Assembly: GCA_027320105.1 (NCBI GenBank) | Contig: DAHVMA010000066.1 | Coordinates: 1 to 55,200, forward strand | Direction: 5' to 3' | From: JAKAQB01 sp027320105 | GTDB lineage: Bacteria > Actinomycetota > Acidimicrobiia > Acidimicrobiales > Palsa-688 | Length of the DNA: 55,200 bases | Part shown: positions 16,116 to 23,550 of the stretch, in pieces | Layout of the letters: every line of letters starts with the position of its first letter | Position numbering within the stretch: the stretch's first letter is position 1 | Position numbers and translations under genes: made by a program | The notes under the pieces: generated by a model | The model's database searches: none | The model's input: only the letters and a program-made list of their open reading frames with translations | Told to the model about the DNA's origin: nothing

Positions 16116-17474
16116 TCACAGCGAGGCGATGAGCCGCTCGACCCGTTCGTCCTTGTACTTGAACGGGTCCTTGCACAAGACGGTGCGCTGGGCCTGGTCG
16201 TTGAGCTTCAGGTGGACCCAGTCGACGGTGAAGTCCCGGCGGCGCTCCTTGGCCCGGCGGATGAACTCGCCCCGCAAGCGGGCACGGGTGGTCTGCGGTG
16301 GCTCGTCGACGGCCCGGTCGATCTCCTCGTCGGTGCAGGTGCGCTCGACCAGGCCGCGGTTCTGCATCCGGTAGAACAGGCCCCGTTCGCGGCTCACGTC
16401 GTGGTACTGAAGGTCCACGAGCGCCACCCGGGGGTGGGTGAGGGCCAGCCCCTCCCGCTCGCGGTAGCGCTCGATCAGCCGGTGCTTGATCACCCAGTCG
16501 CACTCCCGGTCGAGGGACCAGGGGTCCTTCTCCAGCCCCTCCAGGCAGTGCTCCCACATCGCCAGCGCCTTGTCCTCCAAGGGGGACAGGCCGCGGCTCT
16601 CCTGGTAGCGCCTGGCGCGGGCCAGGTACTCCTGTTGGATGTCGAGGGCGCTCACCTCGCGGCCGTTGGCGAGGCGGACGCGGCGGCGGCACGTCGTGTC
16701 GTGGCTGATCTCCCGGATGGCCCGGATCGGGTTCTCGAGGGTCATGTCCCGCAGGACCACCGACGGGTCCTCCAACATGCGCAGCAGGATGCTGGTCGCC
16801 CCGACCTTGAGGAATGTGGCGTACTCGCTCATGTTGGAGTCACCGACGATCACGTGCAGCCGCCGGAACCGCTCGGCGTCGGCGTGAGGCTCGTCGCGGG
16901 TGTTGATGATCGGCCGGCTGCGGGTCGTGGCAGAGGAGACCCCCTCCCATATGTGCTCGGCGCGCTGGCTGATGCAGTACATGGCACCGCGGGCGGTCTG
17001 CAGCACCTTGCCCGAGCCGGCGTAGATCTGGCGGGACACCAGGAAGGGGATGAGCACCTCGGCGTAGTGGCTGAAGTCGTCGCGGCGGCTGGTGAGGTAG
17101 TTCTCGTGGCAGCCGTAGGAGTTGCCAGCCGAGTCGGTGTTGTTCTTGAAGAGGAAGATGACGCCCCGGATGCCCTCCTCGCGGAGGCGGGCCTCGGCGG
17201 AGACGACGAGGTGCTCGAGGATCCGCTCGCCTGCCTTGTCGTGGACCACGAGGTCGGAGATCGAGTCGCACTCCGGCGTGGCGTACTCGGGGTGGCTGCC
17301 GACGTCGAGGTAGAGCCGGGCGCCGTTCTCCAGGAACACGTTGGACGACCGGCCCCAGCTGACCACGCGCCGGAACAGGTAGCGGGCCACCTCGTCGGGG
17401 CTGAGGCGCCGCTGGCCGCGCAGGGTGCAGGTGACGCCGTACTCGTTCTCCAAGCCGAAGATCCGGCGATCCAT
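16116..17474 (-). CDS. pafA: Pup-protein ligase PafA
   Basis: 452 residues, the usual PafA length. It ligates the C-terminal glutamate of Pup to lysines of target proteins with ATP. It begins 'MDRRIFGLENEYGVTC' (the Glu of the ATP/Mg site), carries catalytic Asp57 in 'YLDVGSHPEYAT', 'FKNNTDSAGNSYGCHENY', and 'SQRAEHIWEGVSSATTRSRP', and ends with the C-terminal domain 'DFTVDWVHLKLNDQAQRTV' that binds Pup. All are near identical to mycobacterial PafA. The ATG has a 'GGCAGGAG' ribosome site with 5 bases spacing. The gene lacks the Dop-specific loop, which separates it from dop at 19730. Confidence 0.95.
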   Translation of the reverse strand: MDRRIFGLENEYGVTCTLRGQRRLSPDEVARYLFRRVVSWGRSSNVFLENGARLYLDVGSHPEYATPECDSISDLVVHDKAGERILEHLVVSAEARLREEGIRGVIFLFKNNTDSAGNSYGCHENYLTSRRDDFSHYAEVLIPFLVSRQIYAGSGKVLQTARGAMYCISQRAEHIWEGVSSATTRSRPIINTRDEPHADAERFRRLHVIVGDSNMSEYATFLKVGATSILLRMLEDPSVVLRDMTLENPIRAIREISHDTTCRRRVRLANGREVSALDIQQEYLARARRYQESRGLSPLEDKALAMWEHCLEGLEKDPWSLDRECDWVIKHRLIERYREREGLALTHPRVALVDLQYHDVSRERGLFYRMQNRGLVERTCTDEEIDRAVDEPPQTTRARLRGEFIRRAKERRRDFTVDWVHLKLNDQAQRTVLCKDPFKYKDERVERLIASL

Positions 17475-17541
17475 GGCACTCCTGCCCTCGCCGGGCCGGC
17501 CCGGGAACGGGCCTCCACAACCCGACTCCGTCCGGGCACGC

Positions 17542-17547
17542 TACCGT
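17542..17547 (+). promoter_or_regulatory. Candidate -10 element TACCGT for the gene at 17557
   Basis: TANNNT hexamer ending 9 bases before the GTG at 17557; no ribosome site is seen. It lies in the short divergent region upstream of pafA. Confidence 0.4.
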
Positions 17548-17556
17548 GCCGTTGTT

Positions 17557-17898
17557 GTGTCCGGTGAACACCAGCAGCCAGCTCGCATGGTGCACGTGCG
17601 GACCGTGCGGAGCAGCTTCCACGCCCAGCTCATCGCCGCCCGCCTCGGGGCCGACGGCGTCCTGACCGAGCTGCGGGGCAACGTCGGCGGCCCGTACCCC
17701 ATCGGCGAGACCTCCGTGTGGGTGCCAGCCGGCGAGGCCGACACGGCCCGGGCCCTGCTGCTCGCCGACGAGCTGGAGGCACCGGCGGGGGGCGGGGCGG
17801 AGGCGGACGCACGGGCGCGGCGGGCACGGCGGGTGGCGGCGGGAGCCGGCATGATAGCCATCGCGATGGGTGCCGTCGCGGCCCACCTGGGTCTGTAG
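17557..17898 (+). CDS. Small DUF2007-like protein with C-terminal membrane helix
   Basis: 113 residues from the GTG at 17557, or 103 from the ATG at 17587. The core 'VHVRTVRSSFHAQLIAARLGADGVLTELRGN' followed by 'VWVPAGEADTARALLLADELE' has the beta-alpha-beta pattern of DUF2007-type proteins, which sense or bind at membranes in some lineages. The last 18 residues ('GAGMIAIAMGAVAAHLGL') form a single hydrophobic helix. It is transcribed against the proteasome genes between pafA and prcA. The function is unknown, and the DUF2007 match is by pattern only. Confidence 0.5.
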   Translation: MSGEHQQPARMVHVRTVRSSFHAQLIAARLGADGVLTELRGNVGGPYPIGETSVWVPAGEADTARALLLADELEAPAGGGAEADARARRARRVAAGAGMIAIAMGAVAAHLGL

Positions 17899-17931
17899 GC
17901 ACCGGTCGCGCCGGGGCCGAAAGACGCCGCC

Positions 17932-18678
17932 TCAGCCTGGCTCGGCCTCCTCGGAGCGCCCAGCCCCGGCGTCGAGAGCGCCGACCCTGCCGGCGCCGGC
18001 GGCCTCCAGCAATTCGGTGAGCTCGCTGCCGAGGACCCGGCGGAACGCCCGCCGGCCGTCGGAGCGCCCCAGCACCGCCACCTCGAGGTCGCGGGGCACG
18101 AAGGACCGGTCGGGCCCGGCGAGGGCCCCGGTGGCGCCGGCGAACGCCTCGGCCAGGCTCCAGTCCTCACGGAAGGAGCGCTCGAGGCGAGTGGCGATGG
18201 TGTCGGCCTCGCCACCTAGGACCGTGGAGCGGTCCTCGTCTACGACGGAGCCGTCGTAGAGGATGTGGAACAGCTGGTCGTCGCCGGACCGGTGACCGAC
18301 CTCGGCCACGAGGATCTCCACCTCGAGGGGCTTCATCTCGTGGGTGAAGACGTTGCCCATGTACTGGGCGTACAGGTTGGCGAGGGACTGGGCGTCGACG
18401 TCCTCACGGGAGAACTGGTAGCCCTTGATGTCGGCGTGCTGGACGCCGGCGCGGCGGAGCGCGTCGAACTCGTTGTAGCGGCCCACGCCGGCGAAGGCGA
18501 TCCGGTCGTAGATCTCGCTCACCTTGTGGAGCGACGCCGACTGGTTCTCGGCGCAGATGAGGATGCCGTCGTCGTAGACCACGGCGACGAGGGGGCGGCC
18601 GCGAGCGATGTTCTTGCGGGCGAAGTCGGCCTTGTCCTTCATGAACTGCTCCGGGGCGACGTACCACGGCATGCTCAC
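17932..18678 (-). CDS. prcA: 20S proteasome alpha subunit PrcA
   Basis: 248 residues. The alpha-type N-terminus that gates the core is present ('SMPWYVAPEQFMKDKADFARKNIARG', aligned with mycobacterial 'SFPYFISPEQ'). This alignment supports the GTG start at 18678 over the ATG two codons later. It continues with 'YDDGILICAENQSASLHKVSEIYDRIAFAGVGRYNEFDALRR' in the usual positions. Alpha rings lack catalytic Thr and form the entry pores to which Arc/Mpa docks. The acidic Ala-rich tail (about 225-248) is variable in the family. The gene overlaps prcB by four bases (GTGA), ensuring coupled synthesis of the two rings. Confidence 0.93.
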   Translation of the reverse strand: MSMPWYVAPEQFMKDKADFARKNIARGRPLVAVVYDDGILICAENQSASLHKVSEIYDRIAFAGVGRYNEFDALRRAGVQHADIKGYQFSREDVDAQSLANLYAQYMGNVFTHEMKPLEVEILVAEVGHRSGDDQLFHILYDGSVVDEDRSTVLGGEADTIATRLERSFREDWSLAEAFAGATGALAGPDRSFVPRDLEVAVLGRSDGRRAFRRVLGSELTELLEAAGAGRVGALDAGAGRSEEAEPG

Positions 18679-19472
18679 GTCGGCGCACCTCCGTGCTCGG
18701 CGGTCAGCACCGCTGTGAAGCGCTCGGCCACCTCCGCCTCCGCCACGGCGGCGTACCCCAGAGCGGTGATGGTCGCCACGGTGGGGTAGATGCCTCGCAC
18801 GGCGTCGGGTCCGCCCGTCGCCGAATCCTCGTCGGCCGCCTGCCACAAGGCCCGCACGGCCAGCTCGATCGCCGCCGCCCGGTCCATGTCCGCCCGCCAG
18901 CCGAGCTTGATCGTCGTGCGGGCGTCCCGACCCCCCGACCCCTCGGCGTGGAAGTCGGTCTCCTCGTAGCGGCCGCCGGTCGGGTCGTAGGTGTAGATGC
19001 GCCCGACGCCACGGCGCAGGTCGTAGCCGGCGAAGAGCGGCACGACGACGAATCCCTGCATCGCCATGGCCAGCTGCCCGCGGACCATCTGCGCCAGCTG
19101 GTTGGCCTTCCCCTCCAAGCTGAGTGCCTGGCCCTCCACCTTCTCGTAGTGCTCGAGCTGCAACTGGAAGATGCGCACCATCTCCATCGCGAACCCGGCG
19201 GCGCCGGCGATGGCGATCCCGCTGTGGCGGTCGGCGGGGTGCACCTTCTCCATCGCCCGGTGGGCGATCGACGAACCCGCCGTCGCCCGGCGGTCGCCGG
19301 CCATGACCACGCCGTCGGCGTAGCGGATCGCGGCGATGGTGGTCCCGTGCTGTACCTGCAACGGCGGCCCGTCGCCGGCGGCGGGGGCGGAGGGCCCGAG
19401 ACCGAGCCTGCGCAGCACCGACGCGAAGTCGGGGCCCGGGTCGTCCTCCGGCCGGAACATCGGTAGGCCCAT
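18675..19472 (-). CDS. prcB: 20S proteasome beta subunit PrcB
   Basis: 265 residues from the ATG at 19472. It is made as a precursor: residues 1-43 are a propeptide ending 'QVQHG', and autocleavage exposes Thr44 of 'TTIAAIRYADGVVMAGDRRAT' as the N-terminal nucleophile. The Asp/Arg of 'GDRRAT' and the Lys of 'AMEKVH' complete the active site. 'AGAAGFAMEMVRIFQLQLEHYEK' and 'VRGIYPTVATITALG' are standard beta-subunit segments. An alternative GTG at 19484 overlaps a TAGGGT hexamer (19483-19488) that probably is the promoter, so the ATG is preferred. Confidence 0.93.
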   Translation of the reverse strand: MGLPMFRPEDDPGPDFASVLRRLGLGPSAPAAGDGPPLQVQHGTTIAAIRYADGVVMAGDRRATAGSSIAHRAMEKVHPADRHSGIAIAGAAGFAMEMVRIFQLQLEHYEKVEGQALSLEGKANQLAQMVRGQLAMAMQGFVVVPLFAGYDLRRGVGRIYTYDPTGGRYEETDFHAEGSGGRDARTTIKLGWRADMDRAAAIELAVRALWQAADEDSATGGPDAVRGIYPTVATITALGYAAVAEAEVAERFTAVLTAEHGGAPT

Positions 19473-19482
19473 AGCGCCCCGC

Positions 19483-19488
19483 ACCCTA
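19483..19488 (-). promoter_or_regulatory. Candidate -10 element TAGGGT upstream of prcB
   Basis: Minus-strand TANNNT hexamer ending 10 bases before the ATG at 19472, in the gap after pup. It would give prcBA its own near-leaderless transcript in addition to read-through from dop-pup. Confidence 0.4.
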
Positions 19489-19517
19489 CCGGCCGGCGAG
19501 GCGCACGGCGCAGCCTG

Positions 19518-19715
19518 CTACTCGCCGCCCTTCTGGACGTAGCTGCGCACGAACTCCTCGGCGTTCTCCTCGAGGACCTCGTCGATCTCGTCGAGGAGGT
19601 CGTCGAGCTCCGCCTTCAGCTCGTCGCCCTTCTTGTTGGACGCGGGGACGTCCTCGACGCTCTCCTCGTCGGTCCGGGAAGGCGCCTGGCGCTTGATCTG
19701 CTCTCGTTCTGCCAT
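19518..19715 (-). CDS. pup: Prokaryotic ubiquitin-like protein Pup
   Basis: 65 residues, disordered except for the coiled-coil-forming 'LDDLLDEIDEVLEENAEEFVR' region that binds the Arc/Mpa N-terminal coiled coils. The tail is 'YVQKGGE': the last residue is Glu rather than Gln, so it is ligation-competent as translated and does not need prior deamidation by Dop. The ATG at 19715 has a 'GAGGAG' ribosome site about 10 bases upstream, lying over the dop stop. A TTG at 19733 in the same frame is less likely. It sits dop-pup-prcB-prcA as in other actinobacteria. Confidence 0.95.
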   Translation of the reverse strand: MAEREQIKRQAPSRTDEESVEDVPASNKKGDELKAELDDLLDEIDEVLEENAEEFVRSYVQKGGE

Positions 19716-19729
19716 GGTGCGTGCTCTCC

Positions 19730-21232
19730 TCAAGAGCCCAACCGCTCCAGCAGCTCAGCGGGGCTGGAGACGCTGTTGAGCAATTCATCTACGTGGGCCT
19801 TGGTCCCTCTGAGCGGTTCCATCATCGGTACCCGCCGGAGCGGGTCACCACCGAGGTCGAAGACCATCGAGTCCCAGTTGGCAGCGGCGATCGACGACGC
19901 CCACCGCTGCAGGCAGCGACCCCGGAAGTAGGCGCGGGTCGTCTCGGGCGGCTCTGTCATCGCCCGCTCCACCTCGGGCCCCTCCACCAGGTGCTCCATG
20001 CCCACCCGGGCGTAGAGGGACCTCTCCGGGCGGACGTCGTGGTACTGCAGGTCCATCAGTGCCAGCTTGGGGTCGTCCCAGCCCAGGCCGTGGCGCTGCC
20101 TGTAGCCGTCGACCACCCGGTACTTCGCCACCCAGTCAAGCTGGGTGGCGAGGGACATGGGGTCGGACTCCAGCCGGGTGAGGACGTCCTCCCAGCGCCG
20201 CAGGATCTCCTCGCCCGCCCCGGCGTCGCCGACGGCCTCCGTGCCCCTGTCCTCGGCGTACTTGCGCGCCAGGTCGAGGATCTCCCACTGGATGTCGAGG
20301 GCCGTCATCGAGCGGCCGTCGGCGAGGGTGAGCGGCTCGGACAGGCCGAGGTCGTAGGACACCCGTCGCATAGCGTTGACCGGGGCGTTGAGCGTCAGGT
20401 CCCGGGCGCCCGCCCGGGCGTGCCAGTCGTCTTCGATCATGCAGAGCACGAGCGCCGTCGTGCCGACCTTCAGGAAGGTGGCGACCTCGGAGAGGTTGGC
20501 GTCGCCGGTGATCACGTGGAGCCGCCTGTACTTCTGGGCGTTGCAGTGCGGCTCGTCCCTGGTGTTGACGATCGGCCGCTTGAGCGTCGTCTCGAGGCCG
20601 ACCTCCTCCTCGAAGAAGTCGGCCCGCTGGGTCAGCTGGAAGCCGACCTCCCGGCTCATCGATCCGGTCGCCTCGCAGCCCACCTTCCCGGCGCCGGTGT
20701 AGATCTGCCTGGTGACGAAGTGGGGCATCACGTGCTGGACGACCCGGGCGAACGGGGCGGCCCGGTCCATCAGGTAGTTCTCGTGGGTGCCGTAGGAGTT
20801 GCCCTTGCCGTCGGAGTTGTTCTTCAGGACCACGACGCTCTGACCGGGGGGCAGCAGGCGGCCGGCGGCCTGGACCGAGCGGGCGAGGATCGCCTCGCCG
20901 GCCTTGTCGTACAGCACGATCTCCCTCACCGTGGAGCACTCGGGCGTCGAGTACTCGGGGTGGGCGTGGTCGACGTAGTACCGGGCGCCGTTGGTGAGCA
21001 CGGCGTTGACGAGGTGGGTCTCGACCTCGGGGGGCGCCGCCCCCTCCCGGGCGAAGCCGCGGGCGTCGCGTCCGGGGGTCTCGTCCTCGAAGTCCCACTT
21101 GACCTGGCGGGAGAGCTCGGCGACGTACGCGTTGATGAGTGCGGAGGACGCCGCGATGGGGTTGGGCTCGGCCGAGCCCCGGATGATGATCCCGTACTCG
21201 GTCTCCAGGCCGAGGACCTTGGCGAGCGCCAC
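19730..21232 (-). CDS. dop: Depupylase/deamidase Dop
   Basis: 500 residues, homologous to PafA but with the Dop-specific insertion (about residues 42-72, 'QVKWDFEDETPGRDARGFAR'). Opening 'VLGLETEYGII', catalytic Asp88 in 'YYVDHAHPEYSTPE', 'LKNNSDGKGNSYGTHENYL' and 'TGSMSREVGFQLTQRADFFEEEV' mark the carboxylate-amine-ligase fold. Because Pup here ends in Glu, only the depupylase activity should be needed. The GTG start follows a TAACGT hexamer by 6 bases without a ribosome site, so the dop-pup transcript probably begins at the start codon. Confidence 0.94.
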   Translation of the reverse strand: MALAKVLGLETEYGIIIRGSAEPNPIAASSALINAYVAELSRQVKWDFEDETPGRDARGFAREGAAPPEVETHLVNAVLTNGARYYVDHAHPEYSTPECSTVREIVLYDKAGEAILARSVQAAGRLLPPGQSVVVLKNNSDGKGNSYGTHENYLMDRAAPFARVVQHVMPHFVTRQIYTGAGKVGCEATGSMSREVGFQLTQRADFFEEEVGLETTLKRPIVNTRDEPHCNAQKYRRLHVITGDANLSEVATFLKVGTTALVLCMIEDDWHARAGARDLTLNAPVNAMRRVSYDLGLSEPLTLADGRSMTALDIQWEILDLARKYAEDRGTEAVGDAGAGEEILRRWEDVLTRLESDPMSLATQLDWVAKYRVVDGYRQRHGLGWDDPKLALMDLQYHDVRPERSLYARVGMEHLVEGPEVERAMTEPPETTRAYFRGRCLQRWASSIAAANWDSMVFDLGGDPLRRVPMMEPLRGTKAHVDELLNSVSSPAELLERLGS

Positions 21233-21238
21233 GGGTCG

Positions 21239-21244
21239 ACGTTA
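21239..21244 (-). promoter_or_regulatory. -10 element TAACGT (leaderless pattern, dop)
   Basis: Minus-strand TANNNT hexamer ending 6 bases before the GTG at 21232, in the 61-base gap after the arc/mpa stop. Confidence 0.55.
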
Positions 21245-21293
21245 CCGAACGCCGGGAGCGATGAGGGTGAGAGCGGAGCCTGCGGGCGGCCGG

Positions 21294-23069
21294 TCAGAGG
21301 TACTGACCGGTGGTGACCCGCTCGATGGCCCTGCCGCCGGTGGTCTCGTCGCCCTGGGAGGTGACGGTGCGGATGTAGACGATCCGCTCCCCTTTCTTGC
21401 CGGAGATCTTCGCCCAGTCGTCGGGGTTGGTGGTGTTCGGGAGGTCCTCGTGCTCCTTGTACTCCTGCTTGATTGAGTCGATCAGGTCCTGGGTCCGGAT
21501 GCCCCGGTCCCCACCGGCGATCGTCCGCTTGATCGCCAGCTTCTTGGCGCGCCGGACGATGTTCTCGATCATGGCGCCGGAGGCGAAGTCCTTGTAGTAC
21601 ATCGTCTCCTTGTCGCCGTTCTGGTAGGTGACCTCGAGGAACTGGTTGTCCTCGTCGTCGCGGTACATCTCGCTCACCGTCCGCTCGATCATCGCCCGGA
21701 CGGCCTTGTCGCGGTCATCGCCGCCGAGGGCGGCGACCTCCTCGTCGGCGAGGGGGAGGTCGGCGGTGAGGTAGCGGGCGAAGATGGAGGCGGCCGCCTC
21801 GGCGTCGGGCCGCTCGATCTTGATCTTCACGTCGAGCCGGCCGGGCCGCAGGATGGCAGGGTCGATCAGGTCCTCCCGGTTGGAGGCGCCGATCACGATC
21901 ACGTTCTTGAGGGTCTCCACCCCGTCGATCTCGGCGAGCAGCTGCGGCACGATCGTCGACTCCATGTCCGAGGAGATGCCCGTGCCGCGGGTGCGGAACA
22001 GCGAGTCCATCTCGTCGAAGAAGACGATGACCGGCACCCCTTCCTCGCTCTTCTCCCGGGCCCGCTGGAACACGAGGCGGATCTGGCGCTCCGTCTCCCC
22101 CACGTACTTGTTGAGCAGCTCCGGGCCCTTGATGTTGAGGAAGTAGGAGCAGGCGTTGCGGTCCCCGGACGCCTCGGCCACCTTCTTGGCCAGGGAGTTG
22201 GCGACCGCCTTGGCGATCAGCGTCTTGCCGCACCCGGGCGGGCCGTAGAGCAGGATGCCCTTGGGCGCCGGCAGCTTGTGCTCGACGAAGAGGTCACGAT
22301 GCAGGAACGGCAGCTCCACCGCGTCGGTGATCGCCTCGATCTGGGTGTCGAGGCCGCCGACGTCCTCGTAGGAGATGTCGGGCACCTCCTCCAGGATCAG
22401 GTCCTCCACCTCCGGGCGGGGCAGCTTCTCGAGCAGCAGCCCGGTGCGGGAGTCCATGAGCACCGAGTCGCCGGCGCGGAGACGGACGGCGCGCAGGTCC
22501 TCGCACAGCTCGACGACTCGCTCCTCGTCGGCGCGTCCGACGATCATGGCCCTGCCGTCGTCGAGGCGCTCCTTCAGCGTGACAACCTCCCCCGAGACCT
22601 CCGCCGAGCGGGCGAGCACCACGTTGAGCGACTCGTTTAGGACCACCTCCTGGCCCCGGCGCAGCGGCGTGGCGCCGTCGCCGTCGACCAGCTCGGGATG
22701 CACGGCAACGCGCATCTTGCGGCCCCCGGAGAACACGTCGACGGTGCCGTCGTCGTTGTGGCCGAGGAACGTCCCGTACGCCGACGGCGGCTGCGTCAGC
22801 TTGTCGACCTCCTCCCGGAGGGCGGCTATGTGCTCGCGCGCCTCCCTCAGGGTGAAGGTCAGCCGCTCGTTCTGGGAGATGGCCTGCTGGAGCTGGCCCT
22901 TGGTCTCGAGGAGCTTCTCCTCGAGGGTCCGGACGCGCTTGGGCGCGTCCTGCATCCTCCGCCGCAGGGTCTCGACCTCTTCCTCGAGCGTGCGGGCGTA
23001 GTCGCGCAGCTCGCTCAGCTCGAGGTCCCGGGTGGGGGGGTCGTACCCGTCGGACTGGGTCACGGACAC
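21294..23069 (-). CDS. arc: Proteasome-associated AAA+ ATPase ARC/Mpa
   Basis: 591 residues from the GTG at 23069; another GTG two codons in (23063) sits 8 bases after 'AGGAGG' and is equally possible. N-terminal coiled coil about 17-92 (binds Pup), tandem OB domains about 95-225, then the AAA+ module with Walker A 'GPPGCGKT' (276-283), Walker B 'VIVFFDEMDS' (348-357) and Arg finger region 'RPGRLDVKIKI'. It ends in 'GQYL', the hydrophobic-Tyr-X type tail that opens the proteasome gate. It unfolds pupylated proteins and feeds them to PrcAB. It is separated from dop by 61 bases on the same strand and divergent from the ferredoxin gene. Confidence 0.95.
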   Translation of the reverse strand: MSVTQSDGYDPPTRDLELSELRDYARTLEEEVETLRRRMQDAPKRVRTLEEKLLETKGQLQQAISQNERLTFTLREAREHIAALREEVDKLTQPPSAYGTFLGHNDDGTVDVFSGGRKMRVAVHPELVDGDGATPLRRGQEVVLNESLNVVLARSAEVSGEVVTLKERLDDGRAMIVGRADEERVVELCEDLRAVRLRAGDSVLMDSRTGLLLEKLPRPEVEDLILEEVPDISYEDVGGLDTQIEAITDAVELPFLHRDLFVEHKLPAPKGILLYGPPGCGKTLIAKAVANSLAKKVAEASGDRNACSYFLNIKGPELLNKYVGETERQIRLVFQRAREKSEEGVPVIVFFDEMDSLFRTRGTGISSDMESTIVPQLLAEIDGVETLKNVIVIGASNREDLIDPAILRPGRLDVKIKIERPDAEAAASIFARYLTADLPLADEEVAALGGDDRDKAVRAMIERTVSEMYRDDEDNQFLEVTYQNGDKETMYYKDFASGAMIENIVRRAKKLAIKRTIAGGDRGIRTQDLIDSIKQEYKEHEDLPNTTNPDDWAKISGKKGERIVYIRTVTSQGDETTGGRAIERVTTGQYL

Positions 23070-23301
23070 CGCCTCCTCTCCTTCGTCGGAGCGCTCGCCG
23101 CGCGCCCGGCGGGGTGATACCCGCCTATCGCGCCGCACCGGTCGCTCATGAGCGGACCCTACTCCCGCCGCTCCCCCAACAGCGTGAGGCTCGGCCAGGT
23201 TTCTCCAGCGTTGGCCGCGTCTATTGGGCGGTGCCACTAGGATGGAGGATCGTGCCCGACCCACCGCGCCCGCCGGCCGGTCTCGACAAGCGAAGGAACC
23301 C

Positions 23302-23535
23302 ATGAAGGTCTGGATCGATCAGGATCTCTGCACCGGCGACGGTCTCTGCGAGGAGATCGCGCCAGCGGTCTTCACGCTGCTCGACGACGGGCTCTCCTAC
23401 GTCAAGGAGGGCGACAAGGTGTTCGACGACCCCGGTGGCCACGACGGGCTGGCCGCCGTGCCCGACGGCATGGAGGACGCCGTCCGGGAGGCCGTCGAGG
23501 AGTGCCCCGGGGAGTGCATCTTCATCGAGGAGTGA
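23302..23535 (+). CDS. Small [3Fe-4S]-type ferredoxin
   Basis: 77 residues; the ATG at 23302 has 'GAAGGA' 5 bases upstream. 'DLCTGDGLCEEIAPAVF' gives C-x5-C, and the C-terminal 'EECPGECIF' gives the remaining cysteines; Cys plus Pro in the last motif is the mark of bacterial single-cluster ferredoxins that often serve cytochromes P450 or other oxidoreductases. The acidic middle insert ('KEGDKVFDDPGGHDG') is longer than in the shortest members. A TAGGAT at 23238-23243 is a possible -10 box, giving a leader of about 50 bases. The partner enzyme is not obvious. The adjoining operon includes a TtuA-type protein with Fe-S cysteines, and a desaturase lies at 27654. Confidence 0.85.
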   Translation: MKVWIDQDLCTGDGLCEEIAPAVFTLLDDGLSYVKEGDKVFDDPGGHDGLAAVPDGMEDAVREAVEECPGECIFIEE

Positions 23536-23549
23536 GCCCGCAGGCGGGC
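23536..23549. terminator. Palindromic hairpin between ferredoxin and protease genes
   Basis: GCCCGC-AG-GCGGGC, effectively a 5-bp GC stem with a 4-base loop, starts right after the ferredoxin TGA and ends just before the convergent protease stop (23551). No T-run. A bidirectional terminator is plausible from its position. Confidence 0.45.
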
Positions 23550-23550
23550 A

